Notes under the pieces: model-generated
The model's database searches: none
What the model was told of the DNA's origin: nothing
Seen by the model: only the letters and a program-made list of their open reading frames with translations
Shown: positions 1 through 10,953 of the stretch, in pieces
Layout: each line of letters starts with the position of its first letter
How positions within the stretch are numbered: position 1 is the first letter of the stretch
Assembly (NCBI RefSeq): GCF_009932475.1
Contig: NZ_BJOV01000005.1
Location: 1,054,001-1,118,000 of the forward strand
DNA: 64,000 bases
From: Gordonia spumicola
GTDB lineage: Bacteria > Actinomycetota > Actinomycetes > Mycobacteriales > Mycobacteriaceae
Direction of reading: 5' to 3'
Made by a program: the position numbers and the translations under genes

Positions 1-935
1 TGTCGATGTTCACCCAGCGCGACCCGTGGGTGAACATGCTGCGCAGCACCATCGCCGCGTTCGGCGCCGGTGTCGGCGGAGCCGATCAGGTGACGGTCCA
101 CACCTTCGACGCCGCGATCCCCGTCGACGCCCGCACGTCGCGGTCGTCGTTCACCCGTCGCATCGCACGGAACACCCAGCTGCTGCTGCTCGAGGAGTCG
201 AACCTCGGTCGAGTCCTCGACCCGGCGGGCGGTTCCTGGTACGTCGAGTCGCTGACGTCCGACCTCGCGGCCGCCGCATGGGGCGTCTTCACCGACGTCG
301 AGAAGCAGGGCGGCTATCTCGCCGCCCTCGAATCGGGCTCGATCGCCGAGCAGATCGACGCGTCCCTCGCGGCACGCGAAACGGCCGTCGCACGACGCAA
401 GGCCCCGATCACCGGTGTCAGCGAGTTCCCGAACCTCGGCGAGCCGACACTGGCCGCGGGTTCGGCGGACGCGGGCGACGTCCCGACGGCGTCGCCGCGA
501 CTGGCTCGAGTGGCGCGCAGCTTCGAAGCGCTGCGTGACCGCGCCGACGCGCAGGCCGCCCGTCCGCGAATCCTCCTGCTGCCGCTCGGCCCGGTCGCCG
601 AGCACAACGGCCGGACCACCTTCATCGCCAATCTGCTCGCTGCGGGAGGCATCGACGCCGTGAATCCGGGTCCGCTGAGCCCCGACACCGTCGCCGACGC
701 GGTGGCCGCGAACCCGGCGTCGATCGCCGTGCTCTGCGGCACCAAAGCGCGGTACGCCGAGGAGGGCCCGGCCGCGGCCGACGCGGCCCGAGCCGCGGGC
801 GTGGGACGCGTCTTGCTCGCCGGTCCGGAGAAGGAATGGCCCGCCTCGGACGGGGTCGACGGATCGCTGCGCGTCGGGATCGACGCCGTCGCGGTTCTCA
901 CCGAACTGCTCGACTCCCTTACGACAGGAGCGTGA
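1..935 (+). CDS. mutA: methylmalonyl-CoA mutase small (beta) subunit, 5'-truncated by window edge
   Basis: C-terminal part (about 310 residues) of the non-catalytic subunit of the heterodimeric B12-dependent mutase that interconverts succinyl-CoA and (R)-methylmalonyl-CoA; the start lies outside the window. The segment with the arginine-asparagine-threonine-glutamine stretch ([15 protein letters not shown]) and the [10 protein letters not shown] motif mirrors the same region in the downstream large subunit. The C-terminal Rossmann-like domain is present, but the cobalamin-binding DxHxxG motif is degenerate (AEHNGR replaces GHDRGQ), which is normal for the small subunit. It stops 4 bases before the large-subunit ATG, so the two are co-transcribed. 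Confidence 0.93.
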   Translation, partial: SMFTQRDPWVNMLRSTIAAFGAGVGGADQVTVHTFDAAIPVDARTSRSSFTRRIARNTQLLLLEESNLGRVLDPAGGSWYVESLTSDLAAAAWGVFTDVEKQGGYLAALESGSIAEQIDASLAARETAVARRKAPITGVSEFPNLGEPTLAAGSADAGDVPTASPRLARVARSFEALRDRADAQAARPRILLLPLGPVAEHNGRTTFIANLLAAGGIDAVNPGPLSPDTVADAVAANPASIAVLCGTKARYAEEGPAAADAARAAGVGRVLLAGPEKEWPASDGVDGSLRVGIDAVAVLTELLDSLTTGA

Positions 936-939
936 ATCC

Positions 940-3176
<2,237 letters not shown>

Positions 3177-3180
<4 letters not shown>

Positions 3181-4166
3181 CGGGCCACCGCCCGGTCGAC
3201 GTCGACGCGCTCGCCGAGGGCGTCCTCGCCGGTCGTCGCGCCGACCTCGCGCGAGCGATCACGCTCGTGGAGTCGACGCGCGACGACCACCGCGAGGCGG
3301 CTCAACGACTGCTGTTGCAGTTGACGCCGCACGCGGGGCGGTCGTTCCGCGTCGGCATCACCGGTGTCCCCGGCGTCGGGAAGTCGACCACGATCGAAGC
3401 GCTCGGCATGCACCTGATCTCGCTGGGGCATCGGGTGGCGGTGCTCGCCGTCGACCCGTCGTCGACCCGGACCCGCGGCTCGATCCTCGGCGACAAGACG
3501 CGCATGGGTCAGTTGTCGGCGGCGCCCGAGGCGTACGTCAGGCCGTCGCCGACGTCCGGCACGCTCGGCGGTGTCACCAAGGCCACGCGCGAGACGATCG
3601 TGCTGGTCGAGGCCGCGGGCTACGACGTGGTGCTCGTCGAGACGGTCGGCGTCGGGCAGTCGGAGGTGAGCGTCGCGAACATGGTCGACACGTTCTCGTT
3701 CCTGACTCTCGCCCGAACCGGCGACTCGCTCCAAGGAATCAAGAAGGGCGTCCTGGAACTCGCGGAGATCGTCGTCGTCAACAAGGCAGACGGCAAACAC
3801 GTGAACGAGGCGCGCGCCGCGGCCCGCGAACTGCGGAACGCGCTCGGGTTCATCTACCCGCACGACGCGCTGTGGACACCTCCGGTGCTGACCATGAGCG
3901 CGGCGGAGAAGACCGGCGTCGACGAGTACTGGAACGCCATCCTCAAGCACCGCGACGTGCTGACGCAGGCCGGCGAGTTCGCGCGTCGCCGCGCGCAGCA
4001 GCAGGTGGACTGGATGTGGACGATGGTGCGGGAGACCGTCCTGCACCGCATCGAATCCGCTCCCGACGTCCGGGCCGCCCGCGCCGAGGTCGAGGCGGGC
4101 GTCCTCGACGGTTCGCTCACTCCGACCCTGGCCGCGGAACAGATCGTCCGGACCGCGGGGTTCTGA
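3177..4166 (+). CDS. meaB: MeaB/ArgK-type GTPase, mutase chaperone
   Basis: 329-residue G3E-family P-loop GTPase that guards and reloads methylmalonyl-CoA mutase with adenosylcobalamin. Walker [10 protein letters not shown] lies near residues 62-70. The switch segment [13 protein letters not shown] and the NKAD guanine-specificity motif (VVNKADGKH) are intact. ATGA overlap with mutB implies translational coupling. Older annotations call this ArgK or LAO transport ATPase, but the context supports the mutase chaperone role. Confidence 0.95.
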
Positions 4167-4173
4167 CGAATCC

Positions 4174-4190
4174 CCCGCTCAAGGAGCGGG
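4174..4190. terminator. short hairpin between convergent genes
   Basis: CCCGCTC, AAG loop, GAGCGGG: a 7-bp stem between the convergent meaB and permease genes. No clear T-run follows on either strand, so termination is only plausible. Confidence 0.4.
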
Positions 4191-4195
4191 ACGGA

Positions 4196-4993
4196 TCAGC
4201 GGAGCTGGGCGCGGGAGCGGACCCGGCCGAGGATCCCCAAGATGACGACGGTCACCAGGACCAGCAGCAGGGTGTTGGCGGCGGCCGTGAACAGCTCGCC
4301 GCGGTCGGACTGGGTGAAGATCGTGACCGGCAGGGTCCGCCACGACCCCGGGTACACCATGATCGTCGCGCCGAGTTCGCCCATGCAGAGCGCCAGAGAC
4401 AGGCCTGCGGCCGCGGCGATCGCCGGGGCGAGCAGCGGAAGCGTGACCTTCGCCAGGATGCGGGCGCCCGACGCTCCGAGCGAGCCCGCGACCTGGTCGA
4501 GTGCCGGGTCGAGCGACTTCGCGGCCGCCGACACCATCGAGAACGCGAACGACAGCACGAGCAACGACTGCACGACGATCACGATCGACGGTGTCCCGTT
4601 CAGAAGGACCGGTGGACGGGAGAACGCGATCAGCACAGCGAGACCGACGACCACGGACGGCACCGCCACGGGCACGTGGTAGGCGGCGTCGAGCAGGCCG
4701 CGCAGTCGTGGCGGAGCCTTGCGGACGGCGAGGGCCGCCCACGTGCCGACCGCGACGGCGATCGCCGACGCGATGATCGCCGTCTGGACCGACACGGTCA
4801 CGCTCTCCAGGTTGTCGGCGGCGAGAACCTCCGACACGTGGTCGGTGGTCAGCGCGGACGGGAGCACCGACGTCCACGAGTCGGCGAACGCGGTGATCGC
4901 CGTGACGAGGATCGGTGCCACGATCAGCACCCCGACGACGAGGGCGAACACCAGCCAGATCAGGGCGCGCGATGCGCGACTTCGGACGAGCAT
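4196..4993 (-). CDS. ABC transporter permease (aminophosphonate-type), second permease
   Basis: 265-residue inner-membrane permease with about six hydrophobic segments and the binding-protein-dependent transport loop (GASGARILAKVTLPLLAPAI, an EAA-like motif). It is the last gene of a five-gene minus-strand operon. I chose the ATG at 4993 (MLVRSRASRA) because it lies 2 bases after the stop of the upstream permease; the open frame further upstream is out-of-frame shadow. The family resemblance is to putative 2-aminoethylphosphonate transporters of the PhnU/PhnV kind. The substrate is inferred mainly from the neighbouring FAD oxidoreductase and phosphonatase-like hydrolase. Confidence 0.85.
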   Translation of the reverse strand: MLVRSRASRALIWLVFALVVGVLIVAPILVTAITAFADSWTSVLPSALTTDHVSEVLAADNLESVTVSVQTAIIASAIAVAVGTWAALAVRKAPPRLRGLLDAAYHVPVAVPSVVVGLAVLIAFSRPPVLLNGTPSIVIVVQSLLVLSFAFSMVSAAAKSLDPALDQVAGSLGASGARILAKVTLPLLAPAIAAAAGLSLALCMGELGATIMVYPGSWRTLPVTIFTQSDRGELFTAAANTLLLVLVTVVILGILGRVRSRAQLR

Positions 4994-4995
4994 GA

Positions 4996-5877
4996 TCAGG
5001 CTCCCGTCGTGTCGAACCGGCGCACGACGGCCCGGTACAGCAGGTAGGCGCTCAGCGACAGCATGAGCTGGATGGTCGCGAGGACGGCGGCCGTCGCGAA
5101 GTCGGAACTGATGATCGACGTCGTGTAGATCAGCATCGGCAGCGTCACCACGTCCTTCGCGCCGGTGAAGAGCACGATGCCGAACTCGTTGAGCGTCAGC
5201 AGGAACGTCAGCGACGCCGCGGCGGCGAGGGCGGGCCACACGGCGGGCAGGATCACGCGGGACGCGATCCGCAGCGGCCGCGCGCCCAACGACGACGCGA
5301 CGTCGATCTGCGCCGTCGGGAACTGGCTGAACGCGGCGAGCAGCGGTCGGACCACGAACGGTGTGTAGAAGGCGACGGTCGCCAGGACGACGCCGAACAC
5401 CGAACTCATGAACGTGAACCGGTGGCCGGTGCTCGACGAGACCACTCCGACGGGCCCGAAGAGCACGCCGAGCGCCAGCGGGATGAGGAACGACGGCAGC
5501 GAGACGACGGCTTCGATGATGCGGACGACGACCGACGATCCGGAGAACGGGATGAACGCGAGCACGAACGCGACGAAGGTGCCGACGACCACGCATCCGA
5601 CGGTGGAGAGCGCCGACACCTCGAGGGTCCTGACGAACGCCTTCTGGACGGAGGCCTCGGAGACGGCGTTCGCCCAGGTCCGGGTGCCGACGTAGTTGTC
5701 GTCGCGGTCAGTGAACGACCTCGACACGGCGAGCGCGAGCGGATAGCCGAGGCTCAGCGCGAGGACCACGAGCGGTCCGATGAGGAGGGCTCCGTCGCGC
5801 AGGCGCGACAGGGTCGGGCGCGCGACCGACGTCGTGGTGGCTGCGGGCGTCGCCGATGCGACTGCGGTGCTCATCAT
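4996..5877 (-). CDS. ABC transporter permease (aminophosphonate-type), first permease
   Basis: 293-residue permease starting MMSTAVASATP, with a hydrophobic segment at about residues 30-55 and several more after it. The EAA-like loop SSLGARPLRIASRVILPAVWPAL couples it to the ATPase. The ATG at 5877 overlaps the ATPase stop (ATGA), which fixes the start region; a second ATG lies one codon later. It pairs with the 4196-4993 permease to form the transmembrane channel. Confidence 0.86.
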   Translation of the reverse strand: MMSTAVASATPAATTTSVARPTLSRLRDGALLIGPLVVLALSLGYPLALAVSRSFTDRDDNYVGTRTWANAVSEASVQKAFVRTLEVSALSTVGCVVVGTFVAFVLAFIPFSGSSVVVRIIEAVVSLPSFLIPLALGVLFGPVGVVSSSTGHRFTFMSSVFGVVLATVAFYTPFVVRPLLAAFSQFPTAQIDVASSLGARPLRIASRVILPAVWPALAAAASLTFLLTLNEFGIVLFTGAKDVVTLPMLIYTTSIISSDFATAAVLATIQLMLSLSAYLLYRAVVRRFDTTGA

Positions 5878-7025
5878 GCGCTCTTGTCCGCGGGGACCAT
5901 GTGGACGTCGTGCGGTGCGACGTCCACGTACAGGCGATCGCCCGGAGCCGGCGCGTGCTCGAGGACGGGGACGTCGACGCCGAGTCGCTGGTCGGTCGCG
6001 ATGATCCTGACCCGGACGTGCCGGGTGGACCCGCGCCACTGGACGTCGTCGACCTCCACTTCGAAACCGTTGGACGGCGAGGTCCGAGTGAACCGCCACG
6101 CCCACGGGCGGATCGCCAGGGCCACGTGACGGTCGGCGGCGACACCGTCGACGCTGCGCGCCCGGACGGGGAGTCCACCGTGGTCCAGGACGCCGATCTC
6201 ACCCGCCGCGATGTCGGCGACGGCGCGGACCGGGAGGATGTCCGCCCCGCCGAGGAAGGTGGCCGCGAACTCGGTCGGCGGCGTGTGGAACAGTTTCTCG
6301 GACGTGTCGATCGACTCGAGGCGGGCGTTGCGCATGAGCGCGATCCGGTCGGCGAGCGCGAGCGCCTCGGCCTGGTCGTGTGTCACATGGACGATCGCGA
6401 CGTCGGGGAGGTCGCGCCGGAGCTGCTGCAGCTCGACGAGCATGTCTTGACGCAGCCGCGTGTCGAGCGCCGACAGCGGCTCGTCGAGCAGCAGGAGGTC
6501 GGGTCGACCCGCGAGTGCACGGGCGATCGCCACGCGCTGCTGCTGGCCGCCGGACAGTTCCCGCGGGAGACGGTCGGCGTAGGAGAACATGCCGACCATG
6601 CGGAGGACCTCGTCCACCCGCGGCTTGATCTCGGCGCGAGGAGTGCGCCGAGCCTGGAGACCGAACGCGACGTTCTTCCGGACCGTCATGTGCGGGAAGA
6701 GCGCGTACTGCTGGACCACGAAACCGACGCCGCGGGCCGACGGCGGCAGCGCAGTCACGTCCCGACCGTCGATCTCGACGCGGCCCGCGACGACGTTCTC
6801 GAAACCCGCGATGGCCTTGAGCGCCGTCGACTTGCCCGAGCCCGACGGGCCGAGCAGGGCGAGCGTCTCGCCGCGCGCCACCTCGAACGAGCAGTCCTGC
6901 AGTGCGACGGTTCCGCCGTAGGCCACCGACACCGAGCTCAGACGGACGGCGGGCACGGCTCCCGTCGACGTCGTGGCTCCGGTGACCTCGACGGTCCGGC
7001 GTGCGCGTCCGGTCTCCGTGCTCAC
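5874..7025 (-). CDS. ABC transporter ATP-binding protein (aminophosphonate-type)
   Basis: 383-residue ATPase of the PotA/FbpC-like subfamily. Walker A GPSGSGKST is near residues 55-65, the Q-loop segment is FVVQQYALFPHMTV, the signature is LSGGQQQR and Walker B is LLLLDEPLSALD, followed by the conserved H-loop histidine (VTHDQAEAL). A C-terminal TOBE-like regulatory domain follows residue 240. GTG start overlaps the stop of the binding-protein gene (GTGA). This is the energising subunit of the uptake system. Confidence 0.9.
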   Translation of the reverse strand: MSTETGRARRTVEVTGATTSTGAVPAVRLSSVSVAYGGTVALQDCSFEVARGETLALLGPSGSGKSTALKAIAGFENVVAGRVEIDGRDVTALPPSARGVGFVVQQYALFPHMTVRKNVAFGLQARRTPRAEIKPRVDEVLRMVGMFSYADRLPRELSGGQQQRVAIARALAGRPDLLLLDEPLSALDTRLRQDMLVELQQLRRDLPDVAIVHVTHDQAEALALADRIALMRNARLESIDTSEKLFHTPPTEFAATFLGGADILPVRAVADIAAGEIGVLDHGGLPVRARSVDGVAADRHVALAIRPWAWRFTRTSPSNGFEVEVDDVQWRGSTRHVRVRIIATDQRLGVDVPVLEHAPAPGDRLYVDVAPHDVHMVPADKSA

Positions 7026-8056
7026 TGGCCGGTCGCCTTGTTGTACGCGGCGACGATCTCGTCGAAGCGGTTGTTGACGTCGGTCCAGTCGGGCTGCCAG
7101 ATGTCGACGCCGGCCAGCGCCTTGGTGAAGGCGTCGGCGTTCGGACCGGTCGCGGTGATGTCGGTGCGGGCCGAGACGCCGAACGCTGCGCCTGCGAGTT
7201 CCTTCTGAGCGTCTGCCGACATGAGGAAGTCGATCAGTTTCTGTGCGTTGTCCGCATGCGGGGCGTTGGCGGCCTTGCCCATGAAGTAGGGGAGTGCGAG
7301 CGTGGTGCGCTTGCCGTCGGGACCGGCCGGAGCGAAGGTCTCGTACGCCATCTTGTCGTTGGCGATCGCGGCGAGCGCCATCTGGACGTCGCTGTTGGCG
7401 ACCGAGAGCTCGCCGGTGCTCACCTTGGGGCCGAGCTTGCCGGTGGACGCCGACGGGCCGACGTTGTTGGTCTGGAGCTTGGACAGGTAGTCCAGGCCCG
7501 CGTGCTCACCGAACACATGCTGGACTAGCAGGAGCAGGGCGGTTCCGTCTCCGGCCTGGCCGGGCGTCGAGTACTGGATACGCTGCTTGAAACGAGGGTC
7601 GAGGAGGTCGTTCCACGACTGCGGCTTCGGGTTCACCGACGTGCCGCGGATCATCGTGAAGTAGTTGTTCGCGAGAGAGACGTAGTGCGGGGCCTTCGCG
7701 GTGTCGGGCAGCTTGTCGGCGTCGGCGGGCACGGTGTCGCCGAGGATGCCCTTCTTGTCCGCCTGCTGAATGAACGGCGGCAGCGTGACGATGACGTCCA
7801 TCTGCGGGTTCGACTTCTCCTTGTCGGCGCGCGAGACGACTTCGCCCGAGCCGCCCTCGACGTAGTTCACCTTGACGCCGGTCTTGGCTTCGAAGGCCTT
7901 GAACTGCGGGGTGTACCAGTCGGCGAGGCCGTCGGCGCTGTACAGGGTGACGGTGTTCGGGTCGTCCGAGCTGCCGCCGGTGCCGCCGCACGCGGCGACC
8001 GAGGCGAGGGAGACGGCGGCGACGGCGATGGTCGCCGCCTTCACGAAACGCTTCAT
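7022..8056 (-). CDS. ABC transporter substrate-binding lipoprotein (2-aminoethylphosphonate-type)
   Basis: 344-residue extracellular binding lipoprotein of the iron/phosphonate (type 2 periplasmic) fold. The N-terminal signal peptide ends in a lipobox (SVAAC, Cys at about residue 23), and the domain then begins NTVTLYSADGLADWYTP. An ATG start with AAGGACT upstream is credible. It is the second gene of the operon after the FAD oxidoreductase (52-base gap) and overlaps the ATPase. Ligand identity is inferred from context. Confidence 0.88.
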   Translation of the reverse strand: MKRFVKAATIAVAAVSLASVAACGGTGGSSDDPNTVTLYSADGLADWYTPQFKAFEAKTGVKVNYVEGGSGEVVSRADKEKSNPQMDVIVTLPPFIQQADKKGILGDTVPADADKLPDTAKAPHYVSLANNYFTMIRGTSVNPKPQSWNDLLDPRFKQRIQYSTPGQAGDGTALLLLVQHVFGEHAGLDYLSKLQTNNVGPSASTGKLGPKVSTGELSVANSDVQMALAAIANDKMAYETFAPAGPDGKRTTLALPYFMGKAANAPHADNAQKLIDFLMSADAQKELAGAAFGVSARTDITATGPNADAFTKALAGVDIWQPDWTDVNNRFDEIVAAYNKATGQ

Positions 8057-8108
8057 GGGAGTCCTTCTGGTGGGGTTGTCAGGGGATACGGGGCTTATCG
8101 GGGATGGG

Positions 8109-9233
8109 TCATGCGAGGTCGCCGGCGACGTGCCGGGCGGCCAGTTCGAGTCCGACAGTCATGCCGACGCCGGTGGTCACCGAGCAGGCCCGGACGCCGG
8201 GTGCGAGCTCGGCGGTCAGATAGGGGCCGCCCGGGCGGGACGCGTACACGCCCTGCCAGCGGCCGATCACGGTGAGCGGACGACCCAGGATCGTCTCGAT
8301 CTCCCGTCGGATCAGGTCGGCGACCGACTGGTCGAGGAACGGGTCGAGGGTGCGGTCGAGGTGATGCGAGTCGCCGATCAGCAGGGTGCCGTCGGGTCGC
8401 TGGGTGAACATGATGTTCGTGTCGGCGGCCCGCAGGTCGGGGCGCTGCTCGTCGATCCGGGCGGCGAGGGCGGCGACGGCCGTCGTGTCGGCGAACGCTC
8501 CGTACCGAAGGAACGACGTCGCAGTCAGGACGGCCGGGTCGATGCGGACGCCGGGATCGGCGGTCTGCATCATCGACAGGCCGCAGCGGTGTACGTCGTT
8601 GTCGTCGGCGAGGTCGGGCGCGGTGTAGTCCAGGTCGTGTCCGACGCACACGAAGACGCGGCCCGCGCGGATCGTCCCGCGCGACGTGCGGACTCGGACG
8701 TCGCCGCCCGACGCGTCGTTGACGCCCTGGTATGCGGTGGCCCACCGGAACGACACACCGTCGCGCTCGGCGAGCCACGCGGCGATCGTCGGCGCGGTGA
8801 CGCGCGGATCCACGCGCAGGTCGTCGAGCAGTCGTGCACCGCCGACGATGTCGCTCGCGCCAGCACCGCCCAGCGCGGCGCGGGTCTGTGCGGCGTCGAT
8901 CCGGACCACGGATTCGCGGGTCGAGGCGAGCTCGTCGATCACGGCGATTTCGTCCGCGGCGCGGGCCACAGCGAGTCCGGCTCCGGTCCGAACCGACAGC
9001 CCGGTGCGGGACGCGACGTCGAGCCAGCGCTCGCGACTGCCCACGGCCAGATCGCGGAGGACGCCCGACTGCCCGGTGGCGCACACGTGCCCGAAGTTGC
9101 GGATCGATGCGCCGACGGGCCGACGGTCGCGGTCGATGACGATGACCTGCTGGCCGGCGTCGGCCGCGGCGAGCGCATGGCCGAGGCCGACGATGCCCGC
9201 GCCCACGACGAGGACGTCACATTCGGTGTTCAC
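8109..9233 (-). CDS. FAD-dependent oxidoreductase of the phosphonate-linked DAO family (TIGR03364/HpnW-like)
   Basis: 374-residue D-amino-acid-oxidase-type flavoprotein with the N-terminal dinucleotide fold DVLVVGAGIVGLGHALAAADAG. The family named TIGR03364 is known to sit beside phosphonatase-like hydrolases and phosphonate transporters and is proposed to deaminate aminophosphonates oxidatively. Here it heads the transporter operon and faces the phosphonatase-like gene, and no PhnW-type transaminase is seen. I chose the GTG at 9233 (VNTECDVLVV), just before the nucleotide-binding fold. The ATG at 9311 would place 26 unlikely residues across the divergent regulatory region. Confidence 0.85.
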   Translation of the reverse strand: MNTECDVLVVGAGIVGLGHALAAADAGQQVIVIDRDRRPVGASIRNFGHVCATGQSGVLRDLAVGSRERWLDVASRTGLSVRTGAGLAVARAADEIAVIDELASTRESVVRIDAAQTRAALGGAGASDIVGGARLLDDLRVDPRVTAPTIAAWLAERDGVSFRWATAYQGVNDASGGDVRVRTSRGTIRAGRVFVCVGHDLDYTAPDLADDNDVHRCGLSMMQTADPGVRIDPAVLTATSFLRYGAFADTTAVAALAARIDEQRPDLRAADTNIMFTQRPDGTLLIGDSHHLDRTLDPFLDQSVADLIRREIETILGRPLTVIGRWQGVYASRPGGPYLTAELAPGVRACSVTTGVGMTVGLELAARHVAGDLA

Positions 9234-9282
9234 ACCGGAGAGTCCACCGCTCGACAGCGGCGGCCGCAACTCGTAGAAGACG

Positions 9283-9294
9283 TTGTATGTACAA
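9283..9294. promoter_or_regulatory. palindromic operator half of divergent phosphonate promoter
   Basis: TTGTATGTACAA is an imperfect 12-bp palindrome (TTGTA/TACAA arms). Read on the minus strand, its surroundings give ACAACTTGTACATACAA, closely matching TCAACTTGTATACTCAA at 9377-9393 in front of the GntR gene. Two similar boxes bracketing the divergent intergenic region fit autoregulation by the GntR protein. Inference. Confidence 0.55.
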
Positions 9295-9376
9295 GTTGTC
9301 GTCGAGTTCACCTACTGTTTCCGGTAGTTCGGACCGTTCACCGCACGTTCATTCCGCGTCCTCGGCGAAGTCGAGT

Positions 9377-9396
9377 CAACTTGTATACTCAACGAC
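9377..9396 (+). promoter_or_regulatory. leaderless promoter overlapping a second operator box, GntR gene
   Basis: TATACT at 9384-9389 is a good actinobacterial -10 element and ends 7 bases before the ATG at 9397, so the transcript probably starts at or beside the A of the start codon. The -10 lies inside an operator-like box (CAACTTGTATACTCAA) that resembles the one at 9283, so a bound regulator would block RNA polymerase. No strong -35 is visible. Confidence 0.6.
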
Positions 9397-10140
9397 ATGT
9401 CGGCACCGATTCATCAACGTCTCGCTGACGAGTTCCGCTCGCGCATCTCCACCGGTCGATGGCCGGAAGGGGTGCGGGCGCCGAGCGAATCCGTCCTCTG
9501 CGACGAGTTCGGCGTGTCCCGAGGTCCGGTGCGTCAGGCGCTCGCCACGCTGCGAGCCGAAGGGCTGCTCGTCGGCGGCCAGGGCCGCCCGCCGCTGGTC
9601 CGCACGAGCGTCCCTCTCCACTCGGCCACCGCGCTCGGCTCGCTCACCGCATGGGCGCTCGATGTGGGACGAACCCCCGGCCAGCGCACCATCCTGCAGT
9701 CGCGGCACGGCGCGGACGCCGACCTCGCGCGACGTCTCGAGGTGTCCGAAGGCGATCCCGTCCTGACGATCGTGCGCGCACGATTCCTGGACGACGAGCC
9801 TGCCGTCCTCGAACGGATGTCGTTCGTGTGGGACGTGGGACGCCTGCTCATGGAATTCGACCCCGACTCCGGTTCGATCAACGGATTCATGCTCGACCGC
9901 GGGATCGACCTGTACAGCTCCCGCCACGAGGTCGACGCGGTCGCCGCGGGCGACGACGACGCCGAACATCTCGACATGACGGTGGGCACGCCGATGCTCC
10001 GCGTCCGTCGAACCACCGAGGACTCCACCGGACGCGTCATCGAGTTCGCGGAGGACCGCTATGTGCCCGGCCAATGCGCCATCAGCATCACCAATCGCCT
10101 GACCGCCGCCGGCGGCAGGAGCCACATCCGCCTGGCGTGA
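9397..10140 (+). CDS. GntR-family regulator with UTRA ligand domain (PhnR-like)
   Basis: 247-residue regulator. The N-terminal winged helix-turn-helix (residues 5-70, with the GntR core APSESVLCDEFGVSRGPVRQALATLRAEGLL) is followed by a UTRA-type effector domain ending in an EFAEDRYVPGQCAISI segment. It is transcribed away from the aminophosphonate operon and is immediately followed by the phosphonatase-like gene, so it probably controls both sides of the locus in response to a phosphonate or its breakdown product. The effector is unknown. Confidence 0.88.
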   Translation: MSAPIHQRLADEFRSRISTGRWPEGVRAPSESVLCDEFGVSRGPVRQALATLRAEGLLVGGQGRPPLVRTSVPLHSATALGSLTAWALDVGRTPGQRTILQSRHGADADLARRLEVSEGDPVLTIVRARFLDDEPAVLERMSFVWDVGRLLMEFDPDSGSINGFMLDRGIDLYSSRHEVDAVAAGDDDAEHLDMTVGTPMLRVRRTTEDSTGRVIEFAEDRYVPGQCAISITNRLTAAGGRSHIRLA

Positions 10141-10172
10141 CGCCGGGTCGCCTCCCGAGGAGAGCACCTTTC

Positions 10173-10856
10173 ATGATCAAGCTCGCTGCATTCGACATCG
10201 CAGGGACAACCGTCGACGACGGCGGAGCCGTGTACGAGGCTCTCCGGGGCTGTGTGGAGGAACTCGGCGCGACCGTCGCCGACGCCGACCTGTCGCACTG
10301 GATGGGCACCGACAAGGTCGCCGCGATCGAGAACCTGGCCCGCTTGGGTGGAGTCACACTCGGCCGCGACGAGGTCCTCGGCGCGTTCGCGCGATTCCAG
10401 GAGATCCTCGCCGAGCGGTACCGGATCGACCCGCCGCGCGCCATCCCCGGCGTCGAGGAACTCATCGCCCGCCTGCGCACCGCTGGCGTCAAGGTCGCGC
10501 TGACCACGGGCTTCGATCGTGCCGTCGCCGTGCCGCTGCTCGCCTCGCTCGGCTGGTCGACGGGGGGAGGCGACGGGGTGGTGCTCGACGCCGTCATCAC
10601 CACCGACGACGTGCCCGCGGGCCGTCCTGCGCCGTACATGATCTTCCGCGCGATGGAGGCGACCGGAGTCGTCGATACCGCCGCGGTCCTCGCCGCGGGC
10701 GACACCGCCGTCGACGTCCAGGCCGCCGACAACGCCGGCGCGATCTCCGTCGGCGTCCTCACCGGTCAGACCCCGGCGGAGACCCTCGAAGCCGTCGGGG
10801 CCGATCACGTCCTCGACAGCGTCGTCGACATCGTGAAACTCCCCGGCATCCTCTGA
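10173..10856 (+). CDS. phosphonatase-like HAD hydrolase (PhnX-related, TIGR03351-like)
   Basis: 227-residue HAD-superfamily hydrolase related to phosphonoacetaldehyde hydrolase. The nucleophile motif is DIAGTTVDD (Asp8). In WMGTDKVAAI, Lys48 aligns by eye with the Schiff-base lysine of PhnX (MGLLKID). The phosphate-binding Thr is in ALTTGFDR and the acidic motif is GDTAVDVQAADNAG. It starts after a GAGGAGAG ribosome site, 32 bases behind the GntR gene. With the opposite FAD oxidoreductase it would complete C-P bond cleavage of an aminophosphonate. The exact substrate is not determinable here. Confidence 0.85.
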   Translation: MIKLAAFDIAGTTVDDGGAVYEALRGCVEELGATVADADLSHWMGTDKVAAIENLARLGGVTLGRDEVLGAFARFQEILAERYRIDPPRAIPGVEELIARLRTAGVKVALTTGFDRAVAVPLLASLGWSTGGGDGVVLDAVITTDDVPAGRPAPYMIFRAMEATGVVDTAAVLAAGDTAVDVQAADNAGAISVGVLTGQTPAETLEAVGADHVLDSVVDIVKLPGIL

Positions 10857-10876
10857 CCGCGCACTTCACGACGGAG

Positions 10877-10928
10877 TGTTGACACTGCTCACATGGGGCT
10901 CTACGCTCTCGTGTGAGCAGTGTAAACA
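10877..10928 (+). promoter_or_regulatory. promoter flanked by twin 17-bp operator boxes
   Basis: Two inverted 17-bp boxes (10877-10893 and 10912-10928) differ at one base when one is reverse-complemented. Each fits the pseudo-palindrome TGTNNNCANTGNNNACA. The first overlaps a consensus -35 (TTGACA, 10879-10884). TACGCT at 10902-10907 lies exactly 17 bases further and serves as -10. The second box covers the start of the transcript. This is a strong repressor-controlled architecture for the 10954-12980 operon; the cognate regulator is not in the adjacent genes. Confidence 0.75.
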
Positions 10929-10953
10929 TCTATCGTCTCGCGAGGAGCGAAGC

